NCBI RefSeq assembly: GCF_031143425.1
Contig: NC_090445.1
Location: 1,583,158,444 to 1,583,222,443, forward strand
Reading direction: 5' to 3'
Origin: Pleurodeles waltl
Lineage: Eukaryota > Chordata > Amphibia > Caudata > Salamandridae
DNA length: 64,000 nucleotides
The notes under the pieces were generated by a model. The model saw only the letters and a program-made list of their open reading frames with translations, searched no databases and was not told the origin of the DNA. Positions 8,561-20,625 of the stretch are shown piece by piece; the first letter of the stretch is position 1, and every line of letters begins with the position of its first letter. The position numbers were made by a program, and so were the translations under genes.

Positions 8561-11239
8561 TCCACAGTCGCTCGGCAGCGTCCTTTGCTAGGATTGGACA
8601 ATGTAAATGCCAGTCCACTTGTGGTGTACATATATCACACAGTGGTGATAGCCACTGTGTTATGTTTGAAATGGTATTTCCTTTCAAAAGGCATTTTTTG
8701 ATTTGCCAAAAACCTTTAACCCAGGTGACAGATTTACACGAAACTTGCCAATCTACTCAACAGGTCAGCTAAGTTTCAGCATGGCAAGATTCAAGAAGAT
8801 CTGTCCATGGGGAAAAAAGTTAAAATAGGGTGTGGGGGGTGGGGGGAGGGGGAACAGTGGATTCCCATTTTAGCTTTCATTGGAGTTTTTTCTGACAGAT
8901 GTAGCAGTAAAGAGCGATGAATGGACTTACTCTAAACGTTTCATGAAAGTAGAACTTTACTTGGAAAAGTGTGGGGTTTTTTTGGGGGGGGGGTTGTTCA
9001 GTACTTTTTTTTAGGTATTAGCATTTTAAAAAGTTGCTAGGTGGGAATTGAATTTAAAGGGTTGACACATTTGTATGCTTCTGCTATTTTAACATGCATG
9101 TCATGACTAATGAATCATGTCAATTGTTTTTTTTATAAACTGTGATTAGCTGGACTAGCACTTATTTTTTACACCAGCTTGAAACTCCAGGGTCAACTTC
9201 GACTCACAAGTTTTGTGCTGCGGGAAAAAAACTCCAGAGTCCTGAAGGGGCACCCAGAAGGTGACCGACCCAACGTCAGTGTTGATGGGGACACGAACAT
9301 GTGGAAAGTACAAGGCCCTCCTTTAAAAAGCACAGAAACAACATGGAATTCATTCAAAGCCAACAAGCATGCTTGCCAGGGGCCGTTTTATTTGCTGAAT
9401 CTGACCTCCAGTTTGAATGACCCTTGTGTTGCTTCTGACTTTGAGTGTTTTAGGCAATGTAAAAAAAAGCACAAGCAAAGCCAAGCACTAAAATGAGTGT
9501 TTGGATTTCCTTGGAAGAAAGGAGGTAGGGCAAAGGCCCTGGCAACTGCCGGTACGAAGCAGGGCCTGGCCATAATCCAGGGGCTGTGGCAAGTCCGTTC
9601 TACACTGCCAAAGGATGTGTGCAGAAGGTGTTGGGTGGACACAGCAGGTTGGTTGCAGGGTATGGATGCAGGCCGGCCAAGCCCTGTGTCCAACCCCGGC
9701 TGTGCACAGCTGACGGCTGTGTACTGCAGGAGCTGGAAATTAAGTAAATCATTTTTTTTAACTTTGAAATTCACTGAAAAACACAAATAAAAACTGAGCT
9801 ATGGTTCTTGATCAAACATGTAAAACCACAAAAATTTGCCAGTTATGGTTATGAGCTCACACAACACATGCCATAAGTCACAGAACACGCTATAATGTTC
9901 TTCTGCGAACTTTTTCTGAGCTAAGTATCTGTGCTATTGGCAAATAGATGTCTTGTGCTTGGCTTCCATGTCCTAAAATCTGTGGATAGTGCTAGGCACA
10001 GTGAGGGGTGAAAATGAACATCACTTCTATTGAATCTTCTGCACATAGTTAGTGTAAACCCTGACATTTTGTCATGAAACTGTACAAAAAGGTCCCTGAT
10101 GTCCAAGGATGCTGGGGACTGCAATAGCAACTCCACTTTGGAGATGAAACATGTCCAGTGCACACATCAGGTCCGGGAAGGGGGTGGGTGGAAGAAAGGG
10201 GTCCTTTTAATCAACAGAAGAAGAGGGCTAGAGTCAAGGCTGAGGTATGCGGGTGGTGTCATGAAGGGCAGAGTCATTGTGGAGAGTCACAGGGCTGAGA
10301 AAAGTGGCAGGTTACAGGGGGCAGAGTCTGCCACTGAGGATTCCCTCTGTTAAGCCACTCTGCCATTGAGAGACACCACAGTGTAAAACCCTGCCATGAA
10401 AGTGGGGAAGAAGAAACATGGCCGTCTTTGTTTTACCAGTGTGGCATAGGTTTTTTCCTCTGCCCCATCAGTGGAACTGTGGTCCAAATATGGACAACTA
10501 CATGTGACCTTTAAATTATCTAAACAGAAACATACCACAATTAAATTGGTGCTTTTTTGATAATTTCCTGAATAAGCAATATTTAGAGTAATGTGGCTAT
10601 CAAAGTGGTTGCGTTTAAGCAACTTCGAGCTGACTGCACCACGCGTCCATGCATTGCTTTAAACTCATGTATGTGATCACCATAAAAAGTCAGATTTTCA
10701 GTAAAATTAATAGCTGGTATCGGCTGATATATGGATTCATGCCTCTTTCAGTCAAATCATATTTAATGCCAGCGGAAATCTCTGGTGTCGATATAGTCTC
10801 AGTGAACTCTCAATCAATCACACCCAGAGATCTTGGTTGAACCAACTCACTTCCTATCAATCTTACTTGTGCTCTGTTAAGCTGTTTTGCCTCCGCCTCA
10901 CCTTAATCACATCCCAAGGTAGTTACACTCACTCTATTGATATCTAGTAGCCAAAAGACATGCTGTATTGTCCACAAATCTTTCTACAACAGTGATCTTC
11001 TCGTCTCCACCTCTGGATTCAATTAAAACTACCCCAGCCATCCCATGAGGCCAAGCAATGCCAGATCTATAAACTCTAAACTGTGTTCCTGAACACAAAA
11101 GGCAACTGGTTAATCTACCAGCCTTCCAATTTAAAATGAAATGAAATGGAGTGCATAGAAGCGCACAGTTACCCGAAGGCGGCAAGACACTAAAGAATGT
11201 GCTTGGCTGGATGTCAAGAGCAGACTCTCATTGCATGCC
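8561..11239. other. No recognisable gene; noncoding
   Basis: About 2.7 kb with scattered G-runs (8829-8850, 8986-8994) and T-runs. The longest ORFs (near 9180-9790) overlap each other on opposite strands and show no motif. It may hold old repeats too decayed to name. Confidence 0.4.
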
Positions 11240-13075
11240 CCCAAGGGCCTGTATTTTATAAGGTAAGGGGAAAGTTTTAAGGGCTTTCCTGAAAGCCATG
11301 CAGCTTTTCCGACTCATAACGTGACGGGTAAGAGAATTCCATAATTTAACAGTAGCCAGCAGGAAGGATCTACCTCCACATTTTGCTTTTCAAAACTTGG
11401 GGACCACTACCAGATTCTCAGACACCTATTGAAGAAGTCTGATTGGTACATGCCAGTGAAACATTGTTCTGAATGCTCTAGGCCCTGAATCATGTGAGGT
11501 TTGTGTGCAATGCACAAGGCCTTAAACATGATGCATTTTTTCATTGGTGGCCAGTGAAGCTTAATTAATCCTGGTGAGATTGATTGAGATTTGGGGATGT
11601 CCGGTATCTGTCTCGCTGCTGCATTCTGAACAGTTGGCAGCTCGGTCAAAGATAACTTATTGATATTCAGATAAAGTGTGTTACAGTAGTGATGTTGTGA
11701 GGAAACCAGGGCCAGAACAGCTACTTTGCTTGCTGACACTGGAATATAAGGGAACACTTTGCAGAGGATCCTGATAAAATTAAAACACGTGAAAATTGTA
11801 CGGTTAATCTACAGATCAAAAGCAAGATTTTTGTCTACAATAACACCCAGACTTTTTGCCGAATTGGTGGGTACAGGCAACGATCCCAGCACATCTGGCC
11901 ACCAGTTGTTATTCCATATGGAGGATTGATCTCCATGATGACTTTTGTTTTGTCTGCATTTAATTATAGACAATTAATTCTCATCCAATTGGCAACTGCC
12001 TTCATGCAATTGCAAAAGTTGAGGGAAATGAAATGTCTGTCGTCTGTGATGGACAAAATTATTTGTGTGTCATCAGCGTAGGAGAGTTCATGTAACCCAA
12101 AAGATCAAATCAATTTGGCCAGCGTGAATACATATATATTAAACAATGTTGGGCTCAAGGGAGATCCTTGAGGCACACCACATGGCAGAGTAAAAGACCC
12201 TGATTTAATTTGATTGTAGGTCACAATCTGAGATCTTTGGGTAAGGAAAGATGTTAAGAGTTACAAGCCCTAGCCTTTTATACCTAGTTGTAGTGGTTGA
12301 TCTGTCAGAAGGGTCTGTAGATGGTTTCAAAGGCTGCGGACAGATCCAAGAGGGTCAGTGCCGCAGCCTGACCTGCATCGACTAATGTTCTAATGCTGTG
12401 CACAGCTGAAGCCAAGGCAGTTTTTGTGCCATAGCTGCTCCTGAATCCAAATTGAGAGGTGTTCAGCAATTCCTGTTCCTCAAAATAGGACATGAGCTGG
12501 ACATTTAGATGTTTTTCTAAAATGTTTGCGGGTATTGTGAGCAGAGACATCTAATGATATATATATTTTTTAAACCATTGTGGTCTAGATTAGGTTTTTT
12601 CAACAAAGATCTAACTGCATCTTCGTTCCAAAAATGCGGCTGGCATCCTGTGATAATGGCTCTGTTCATGATTGAGGTAAAGGAGGCAGCAATTGTGCTG
12701 GCTAATACTTGAATGATTTTAGGAGGGCACGCCTCAAAAGGGGACCCAGACTTGTCGTCCAAAAAATGGGATTCCGTTTGTTCTTCTTTTATTTGTGTGA
12801 CAGAAGAAAGGACCACAGCACGGTTTATGGTTCCCTCTCTGCTTTCTGAAATAATTAGCTTAACTTGTGGATCAAAGTATGCAGGATTATTTACATCGTA
12901 TGTATTCTGAAAAGATGATGAGAATTTTTGATTAAAAATAGTTTGCTAACTTGTTGCAGAATTCGTGGGATCCATCCAAGTTGGTAGGGTCTTTAGTTGT
13001 GGACAAAATGTTTATCACTTTGAATAACTCTCTAGTGGAGTTTGCGGAGTTAATTTTGTTTGTGCAGAAGTCCAG
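11240..13075 (-). mobile_element. L2/CR1-like LINE, decayed reverse-transcriptase ORF
   Basis: Minus-strand segments appear in ORF2 order. STRELFKVINILSTTKDP lies near 13040, then a FTSIMNRAIITGCQPHFWNEDAVR segment with KKPNLDHN near 12600. ANILEKHLNVQLMSYF with SQFGFRSSYGTKTALA and LTLLDLSAAF follow (about 12320-12550). The catalytic box ELSYADDTQI is at about 12060-12090, LNTLYLNINKL with VQNAAAR and IKLHWPPMK at about 11520-11690, and the terminal LLATVKLWNSL with RHVMSRKSCMAF at about 11270-11370. Multiple frameshifts and stops make it inactive. The 5' part, including the endonuclease, is not recognised. APE-type LINE reverse transcriptases prime cDNA synthesis at a nicked target. Confidence 0.8.
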
Positions 13076-14478
13076 TTTCTCCTCTCACTCCACCCTCTTC
13101 TACTGAAGCAATTGATGATCCGCTCGACATCTGAAAGGCCCTCAAATCTTTGCAGTTCACCCAATCACCTTTCTCCTTCTTCCCCGCATCTCATATCGCC
13201 CTCCCTGAGAACATCCTTATGAATGGAACTGGTTCTGCTGTGGTGGGACCAGCGGCTACTGTTTCATAGCTGTAGATTGCCCTTTATCAAGAAGCACATG
13301 GGTGAGGCTGCTGTGAACCTACCTCACTCCCTTTCATTTTTCATTACAAAATGTATTAGGGGCCACATGAACCCTTACTTAACTTCCTTTTGCTTTAAGC
13401 CATGCTCCCTCTTCGGGTACAGTCCGCACACACGCATTCTACCTCTTCATACCTCCTTTTTTCTGTCCCTCTGCCAGTCTTCCCCCCTTACCACCCACCT
13501 TCCTATCAACCCACTCACATACTTAGCTGCCTCTCCAACCTCCCTGTGCCCCAAGCCCATCTGCAGAAGATACAAAAGTGAACTGGAACTTTGGTGAAAC
13601 AGACCGAGCATTCACCGTGAGCAAATTCCTGGTGGAATTTGAATGTAAGACATATATGTACAAAATGCATACACCAGCAAAGATCCCTGTGACACCAAAT
13701 AAAGCCGCCTACGTGACACAGTGGTATCCAGCTATGATAAAAGAAAGATTTAACAGTGACACTACTAAAACCCACTGTGCGGGACTCTGTCGCTCCTGAC
13801 AACATAAAAGTTGCTCTTGCACTTCGCAGCTGCTCACATTTAATCAGAACGTGTTGAGTCAAATCTAATTGTTTTTTGGATCCAACATCTGAACTGAGGA
13901 GTGAGTAGCAAATTGGCAATAAAAATCACACCGATGTCATTGTCAAAATATGAATCTAAAAAAAGGGCCCGGCGTTGATTCTGGTAATGTATGCAAATTA
14001 GTGTGCATATATCTGCATACATTAGCATGCACCCAATATGGCACAATTTACGAGATCTTAATTCTGACAACAGTGGTGGTATTCATTTAAAATTTTTAGC
14101 TGTTAAATGTGACTGCAAAGCGTTGTAAAAACTGCAGTAATTACAGTTTTTTTTAACAGTAAATAAGCACCGAGGCGAAATAGCAAAAAAACTCTGGTTG
14201 ATGAAAAGGAGAGGAACTGATAGTGAGTGACAGAAATAAAGAAAATTCTAACAAGAGCGAGGTAGAAAGAGGGAAGGGAAAGTGCGAAGGAGTAAGTCTG
14301 TGAGAGAAACTGAGGAAAGAGAGAAGACAATTTTAGAGAACACAGAGTTAGAGAAGCTAAACAAGAAATCTATAGAGGAAAAGGTGAACATATATTTAGA
14401 AAAAAAACAGAAAAAGAAAGAGATGAGGAGAATAAGACAGAGAGGAAAGGGGATACATGGGAAAGAGAGACAGGCATG
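13076..14478. other. No recognisable feature
   Basis: Noncoding, with pyrimidine-rich stretches around 13080-13560 and A/G-rich sequence at about 14210-14478 leading into the GATA microsatellite. No convincing gene. Confidence 0.4.

Positions 14479-14556
<78 letters not shown>
14479..14556. repeat. (TAGA)n / GATA microsatellite
   Basis: An uninterrupted tract of about 19 TAGA units, directly visible. Such tracts are usually length-polymorphic. Confidence 0.97.
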
Positions 14557-14558
<2 letters not shown>

Positions 14559-15399
14559 GGAATTATTCCTAAACCTCTATATTCACACCCACGAATAAAC
14601 CAAAAAAGAATACCTTTATGTCTTTCTACAAGTTTGAAGATGAAACAAAGACATTACTACCACGTTGCTGCCAGGTAATGTTTATCTGTAAAGTAGGAGT
14701 TACTGTTACTGAACTCCATAGCACTTATTTATCGACAGCACAAGCATGAACTTTGGAACCTGTCCCACCAGTATCCAAAAATGTAACCAATTGTTTTCAT
14801 GTGTACCGAACAGCTGATGCTTGCTCAATGAACTACCTGTCCATTTTACATAAGCGAGAATGTGTACTTATGGTTAGCTGGTGGGCTCTCATGTGGATCA
14901 GGTTGCAGTTAAGGCTGTGCTCTTCTCAAGGCAGTGTCTCAATGTTACCACCTGTATACAAATACTCCAGCTTCCAAGTCACTGGGTTAGCAGCGAGATT
15001 CGCTGATTTCTCCCAATGGACCTAGTGTACAGGTCAAAACCCAGTGCGGTTGTGTTTGTAAAGCATTCCTGCAAGTGTGGTGGAGGATTGGGCCGATCAT
15101 TAACACCCAATGCACTTCAATCTCAGCTCCTTACACTGGGTCAACACTGAATTTTGTAGAGGAGATGCCCGCCCTCTGCACCTAACTCACTGAACTAAAG
15201 GTTGTCTTAAGAAATCCGCACAAGTGATCGAATCCAATCTTACTCAGGATTATCACTATTTTTTTTTTTTTTTTTCTAGTATTCACCAAGTGCAGACCTT
15301 GCTGCATGGGAATCAAATCATTTTACATATTAGCGGAGAAAGACATTAAAGATAAGTCCAAGGTAGGACAGTGTAGGAAATAAAAAGCCGGCAATGACA
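14557..15399. other. No recognisable feature
   Basis: Noncoding. A T-run of about 20 bases lies at 15259-15279. Nothing else was identified. Confidence 0.4.
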
Positions 15400-15720
15400 G
15401 AGGCAGAAACGTAGATAATGATGGAACATAGAAGCAGAAGAGTCTTAAATATAGACGTGGATACATGATCCTTCTAGTTTCTTCTAAATTGTAGGACAGT
15501 GTTGTTTAGTCTTGGGTCCTTAGGCAGATTGTTCCAAACCAGAGCCAGAAAGGAGGAGGCCTGGTTTAAAGTCTTGATCTTTTTTGCTTTGTGGATTTCT
15601 AATGAAAGACATCATTTGTTGATGGTGGGTCTGTTACATCTAGAGATCATGAGTTTTTTCCTTTAAGTTGGAGGGTAGTGTAAAGTGTATTGCTCTTTGT
15701 GTTACGCTGGATACTTAGTG
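15400..15720 (-). mobile_element. L2/CR1-like LINE C-terminal fragment
   Basis: The minus strand near 15450-15560 reads ASSFLALVWNNLPKDPRLN followed by TVLQFRRN, matching the conserved C-terminal LWNxLP region of L2/CR1 ORF2 proteins. Only this end is recognisable, and it is interrupted by stops. Confidence 0.45.
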
Positions 15721-16159
15721 ATTTCTGGTTTTGGGAGAAAGCAGTGGAGATCTCTCATGATGGAGGGGTGATGTGATCTCTCTTGGCCTTCTCCGAGGTT
15801 CGGTAAGGCTAAGCTTGTGGCCTGCAAATGTAAACGTACCAATAAGTAATACATTGATTAGAGTGAAGCTTTGCAGCAGCCATGATCTTTTGAAATCCCA
15901 TTTACTTTGTACTCCTACGCTACAGTAAGAAGTGCAGGCCTCCTCCTCTGTGAGGGCATACACCGTTTTCACCTTGGTCCTCCTAAATGAGAAAGCTAGA
16001 TTCCTCTTAGTTCAGCAGCAAAGCTTCTTAGTTTCAAGGGACCTCATGTACAACGATTCCTTTTAAGGAATCAGAAATTGATAGAATTAATGATTCACAA
16101 TTTGAAATTCCTTATCAGGAATGTACAAAAATGGATCCAGGAAAAGCACACCGACTTTA
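15721..16159. other. No recognisable feature
   Basis: Noncoding sequence bordering the tandem array. It includes a short inverted repeat around AAGGAATC at about 16060-16120. Confidence 0.35.
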
Positions 16160-17330
16160 CAGTGTTTCAACACACCACCAGTTTACAGCAAACAGAAGCT
16201 CAGTAGAGAGATTAGATGGTGAATCGCACCAACCACTCACAGAGCTCACAGGGAACTAATGGAGAGATGCAGTGTTTCAACACACCTCCATTTACAGAAA
16301 ATCCAGAGGTTCAGTGGAAACATACAATGTTGCATCACACCATCCAATCACAGGGCTCTCAGAGAACCAGTGGAGGGATACAGTGTTTCAACACACCTCC
16401 CGTTTAAAGAAAACACAGAAACTCAGTAGAGAGATAATATCTTGTATGGCACCAACCAATCACAGAGCGCGCAAACAACCAGTGTATCAAAACACCTCCC
16501 GTTTACAGAAAACACAGAAACTCAGTAGAAAAATAAGATGTTGTATCTCACCAACCACTCACAGAGCCCGCAAACAATCAGTGCAGTGTTAGTGTTTCAA
16601 CACACCACCCGTTTATACCAAACACAGAAACTCAGAAGATAGAGATTAGATGGTGTATTGCATCAACCACTCACAGAGCTCGCAAAGTATCAGTGGAAAG
16701 GTAGTGTTTCAACACACCATCCGTGTATACCAAACACAAAAACTCAGAAGATAGAGATTACATGGTGTATTGCACCAACCACTCACAGAGCTCACAGAGA
16801 ACCAGTGGAGAGATGCAGTGTTTCAAAACACCACCTGTTTACAGAAAACACAGAAACTTAGTAGAGAGATTAGATGTTGTATCGCACCAACCACTCACAT
16901 AGCTCACAGAGAACAGTGTAGAGATACAGTGTTTCAATACACCACCCATTTAGGGAAAATATAGAGACGTGGTGGACAGATACAGTGTTGCCTCACTCCA
17001 GCCACTCACAGAGGGGAGAAATACAGTGATGCATCACGCCACGTTGCATCACACCAAGCACTCTAGTCCTCCTAGAGAACCAATGGAGAGATAAAGTGGT
17101 GCATCACACCACCCATTCCCAGAAAACACAAACAGTCAGTGGAGAGATACACGTTACATCACACTAGCCACTCTCAGAGGTCCCATAGAATCGTGTATCA
17201 GTGCAGGAATACAACTTATCATCTCATCAGCCACTCAGGAGGCCTAGAGAATCACCTGAAAGGTGCAATGTTGCATTACACCAGCCACTCACAGAGGTCC
17301 CAGAGAATCAGCGAGAAACGAGAGGGAAAC
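16160..17330. repeat. Degenerate minisatellite with ~110-bp dimeric unit
   Basis: The marker AGTGTTTCAACACACC recurs at 16160, 16270, 16381, 16480, 16590, 16702, 16816 and 16927, a period of about 110 bp (99-114). Each unit appears built from two diverged halves of about 55 bp. One half begins GTTTCAACACACCACC and the other GTTGCATCACACCAACCACT; both end near CAGTGGAGAGATA. From about 16980 to 17330 only the second half-type recurs, at roughly 55-60 bp spacing. Open frames through it are by-products of the repeat. Confidence 0.85.
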
Positions 17331-18422
17331 ATTGCATGACATGGTAAATACTGTATACTTTTCTCCTGGTAAATTCTGGCGGGTTTAACCAGCTGAAACT
17401 TAACAAAGGGTGAAATAATTGGAATAAGTCATTAGACCCGGGAGAAATTTAAATTACCCCTGTGTAATTTGCACACTTTGGGAACTTTTGTGTTGTGTGC
17501 AAAATTCCTGACATTACGTTACTATGTCACGTCATGTAAATTACATTCCTTTGTGGCTAAATTTTACCACAGAAGCAAATAACATGAACGGCCACAATGC
17601 GAGCCGCTGTTGCTGGCGCGACTTGTGTTTATCACCCTATACTTTTCCAGTGAATTGGAGCCTTGCGGCAAAAATTGACATAATGCAACATTTTGTGCTT
17701 AAATATAGAACCAAAAGATGGACTTGCATATAATTTTCCTGAAATTTCACGTATTTACACAAAAGCACATTTCGAACACGTATAAGCAATTATTATAACA
17801 AATAAATTATTAGCGCACCTTCAGCTTAGAGTCCTGCTTATGACACAGGCAAAGCTGCAATCACACTTTGAAGTCCAACAAGAGGTACAAAGGAGGCAAT
17901 GCATGTGGGTGACTCTCAGTAAAGCTTCACATAACTACCTCCACCTTCCCATGAGTTCTGAAGGAAAGCGCAGGAGTAAGAATTAGATTTTGTTTATTTA
18001 CTATGGTGAGATTTTCCTACGGCCAAATCAATGGTGATTAAAATACAGGTTGCAGTTTATGGCAACAACATATTTTGTGCATCTGTCAGGATTTGTCTTG
18101 AACAAGAGCAAAAATGTTAAGACTGTCTCTTTTATGTTTGAAAATTAAGAAATGCATAGATGTGGTGGTTGCATATGAGTAGCATTGACTCCCAAATAAA
18201 TGGGCGCTTTTTACAGTTTTATTGGCTTAGCCTTAGAAAAGCTTGTAAGTTGCTCTTATAAAATTTTAGCTGACTAAGTGATGTTCCATTCAGGTGAACA
18301 TTTGTAAATGCCATTCATCTTTACATATCTGGTTTTAATTATTAGAGGTTAATGAACACTTAGCTATTTTATTCCAATGTCCATCTATTTTTCTAGATGT
18401 GATTGCAATGAGTTTAATTGTG
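17331..18422. other. No gene; AT-rich with a possible MITE relative
   Basis: The segment 17440-17790 shares phrases with the possible inverted-repeat element at 6787-7145. The rest (17800-18422) shows no recognisable structure. Confidence 0.35.
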
Positions 18423-18835
18423 CATTAAAACAGTTTCATTGAGTGAGAATGAGTGTGAAAGAATGTGTGTGAGAGTAAAAGTGAGTGCAAGTGGGTGTGA
18501 GTGAGTTTGAATGAATGAGTGAGACTGAGTGAGAGTAACAATGAGTGCAAGTGTGTGTGAGTTAGAATTAATAAATAAGGAGTGTATAAGAGTAAGGGTG
18601 AGAGAACGTGGGTGGTAGTAAGAGTAAATGAGTAAGTATAGGTGAACAACAGTGAATGTAAGTGAGGAGTCTGACTGAGAGTGAATGAGCGAGAATGAGT
18701 ATGAGCAAGACTGAATAAGAGTGAAGGTGAGCAAGAATAAATGAGAATGAGCAACAGTGAGTAAGAGTGATTGGAATGAGTGTGAGTGAGCGACTGTAAG
18801 CGAGCATGAGTACAAGAGAATATGCTACATTTGTG
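18423..18835. repeat. GAGTGA-type purine-rich simple repeat
   Basis: About 410 bp of imperfect GAGTGA/GAGTGTGA repeats on the plus strand. The long minus-strand ORFs rich in Ser, His, Leu and Thr are products of this low-complexity sequence. Confidence 0.9.
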
Positions 18836-18839
18836 AGTG

Positions 18840-19215
18840 CATTTGACCCTCATACACTGGAGGTTATTCTTAGCTTACCGAGGCACCCATGCCCACAACA
18901 TGGGATACCTGTGACATAATGGTGGCACTGGCGTGGAGGAGGTATTTTTTGGTACAAGTACCTGTGATGAAATACTGGCTCTAACATACTGGCAGTTTTT
19001 CTTCATATTTGGGACACACATGGCAAAATACTGGCACGTAGGATATAATTTTTGGCATACGAGACACATGTAGCAAAATGCTGGCAGTGTCATATTGGAG
19101 GTAATTTGTGGCACAAGGGAGGGCAACGGTGGCATATGGTGGGGTACAGCGATGACAAAATGCTGGCTCTGATATACTAAATGTAATTTTGTAAACAAAG
19201 GTCACCAAAGGTAAT
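18840..19215. repeat. Degenerate tandem repeat, unit about 52 bp
   Basis: The phrase AAATACTGGC or AAATGCTGGC recurs near 18970, 19024, 19076 and 19158, with intervening GGTAATTTTTGGCAYA and GGCACACATGG phrases. The first three intervals are about 52-54 bp; the last is longer. It is a diverged minisatellite with no coding. Confidence 0.6.
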
Positions 19216-19889
19216 GGATAGCATCAATGCCAACATTCTGGTACTGGCACATGGCACTAAGCACTACCAATGGCACAGGAACAGCACCCATGACAACATG
19301 CTGGCCCTGGCACAATGCAATTAATTAATGATATATGGGGGCACTTGCGAAACATTCTCAAAAAGATGGGGGGCAAACAGGGGGGCATTACGATTCATTG
19401 GCCTGGGCTTCTGACACTCATCACTGGAAAAAACTATTTTGTCTCAAGATTTCTCAAAGCTGACATTGTAAGTCAAATTCCTAGTGCATTCCATCCAGCA
19501 CTGCAGGCTGGCGGCCTCTAGTCCCAGCATCACGTGTTGGTGCTGTCGCTGAGGAGCGGGCCACCTGAGCGGTCCACTTCAAGGTGTCCCATAGGCACTT
19601 CACAAGAGATGAAGTCAGAGTCCATTCATGATAGCAGTGGATGGTGGTGGCACAGAGAGCGCGGGGCTGGAAAGGTGTAGTCACGGGTGCAGGACATGAG
19701 GTTCAGTCAGGGACTGGGAGTCAAGGGAGGACACAAGGAGATAGGACATGGGAGAAAGGGAGAAAATGAAGACAAAATGGGAAAATGATCCGAAGATGCA
19801 AGGCACCGGGGGTGCAAACAGTGATACGAGAGCAGGATATGGGGTGGGTCATTCCAGCTGCAACAGTGTTTTCCCCAGTATGGCCCGCT
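19216..19889. other. No recognisable feature
   Basis: Noncoding. The ORFs present are short and overlap on both strands. Confidence 0.4.
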
Positions 19890-20512
19890 CATATAAACAA
19901 GCATTTGCAATGCAACGGGTCTCGCGTTTGCTTGAGCTAGAGCAATTAGCATTGTAAACTCCTAACCGGACTTTTCTTACCACATAAATTGAAAATGAAA
20001 ATAAAACTGTTTCATATATTAACTGCACTTTTCTTGCCATATAAACTGAAAAGTAAAAGTTTCACATAAGCGAGCTGACAGCCGCCATCAGTGCAAAGCA
20101 GACACACAAAGGGAAAAAAAGTTCACTCGTAGTGAAACCTATCGGCAAAAGTGCAATTATCCATGTAACCGGCAAAAGTGCAATTATCTACGTAACCGGC
20201 AAAAGTGCAATTAACTATATAACAGGGTCAATGTCATGCAAAGCGCTCGACTTCTGCCCAGCGAGATAGCGCTGTGAAAAAAGAGAAAAAGTAGTCCAGA
20301 AACCGTCGGAAAACATGGAGCCTCGTATGTTTTCAGAATTCGGTCACTGCGCTCGAGGAGGGCTAAACACCAGAAAAGGCATGACTTATGCATGCCTTTC
20401 ACTAATGACAGCAAGCAGATTTTAAAAGGCAAGCTCAGGAACCAATGAAAGAAACTGACGTGACATGGGCGTGGTTTGAAGCCCAAAGAAAGACTGCAAC
20501 ACAGAGCGCTTC
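19890..20512 (+). repeat. Dispersed repeat family R1, copy 1
   Basis: The block runs from ACAAGCATTTGCAATGCAAC to GGCGTGGTTTGAAGCCC and recurs in the same order at 24755-25290 and inverted at 30475-30880. Internally it has a 27-bp tandem unit beginning CGGCAAAAGTGCAATTA, present three times here (about 20151-20225). No coding or terminal repeat is recognised. It could be a SINE-like or non-autonomous element. Confidence 0.75.
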
Positions 20513-20625
20513 CCTAAAAAGGGATAAGACCACCAAAGAATGTCAAACAGTAATACAAAAATAAATATTCAAATATGATTCTGAAATAAAGAGTTGCAGT
20601 GGCCTTTGAAAGGTTTCGGAACATT

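Noticed and set aside
16160..17330. Possible CRISPR-like direct repeat array
   Set aside because: Repeats are long, degenerate and contiguous, without unique spacers, and the DNA is eukaryotic.
16216..17339. Series of short His/Thr/Gln-rich plus-strand ORFs
   Set aside because: Each corresponds to one or two units of the 110-bp minisatellite; they are repeat by-products.
18414..18853. Two minus-strand ORFs of 133 and 142 codons
   Set aside because: They are translations of a GAGTGA-type simple repeat, with no domain and biased to Ser, His, Leu and Thr.
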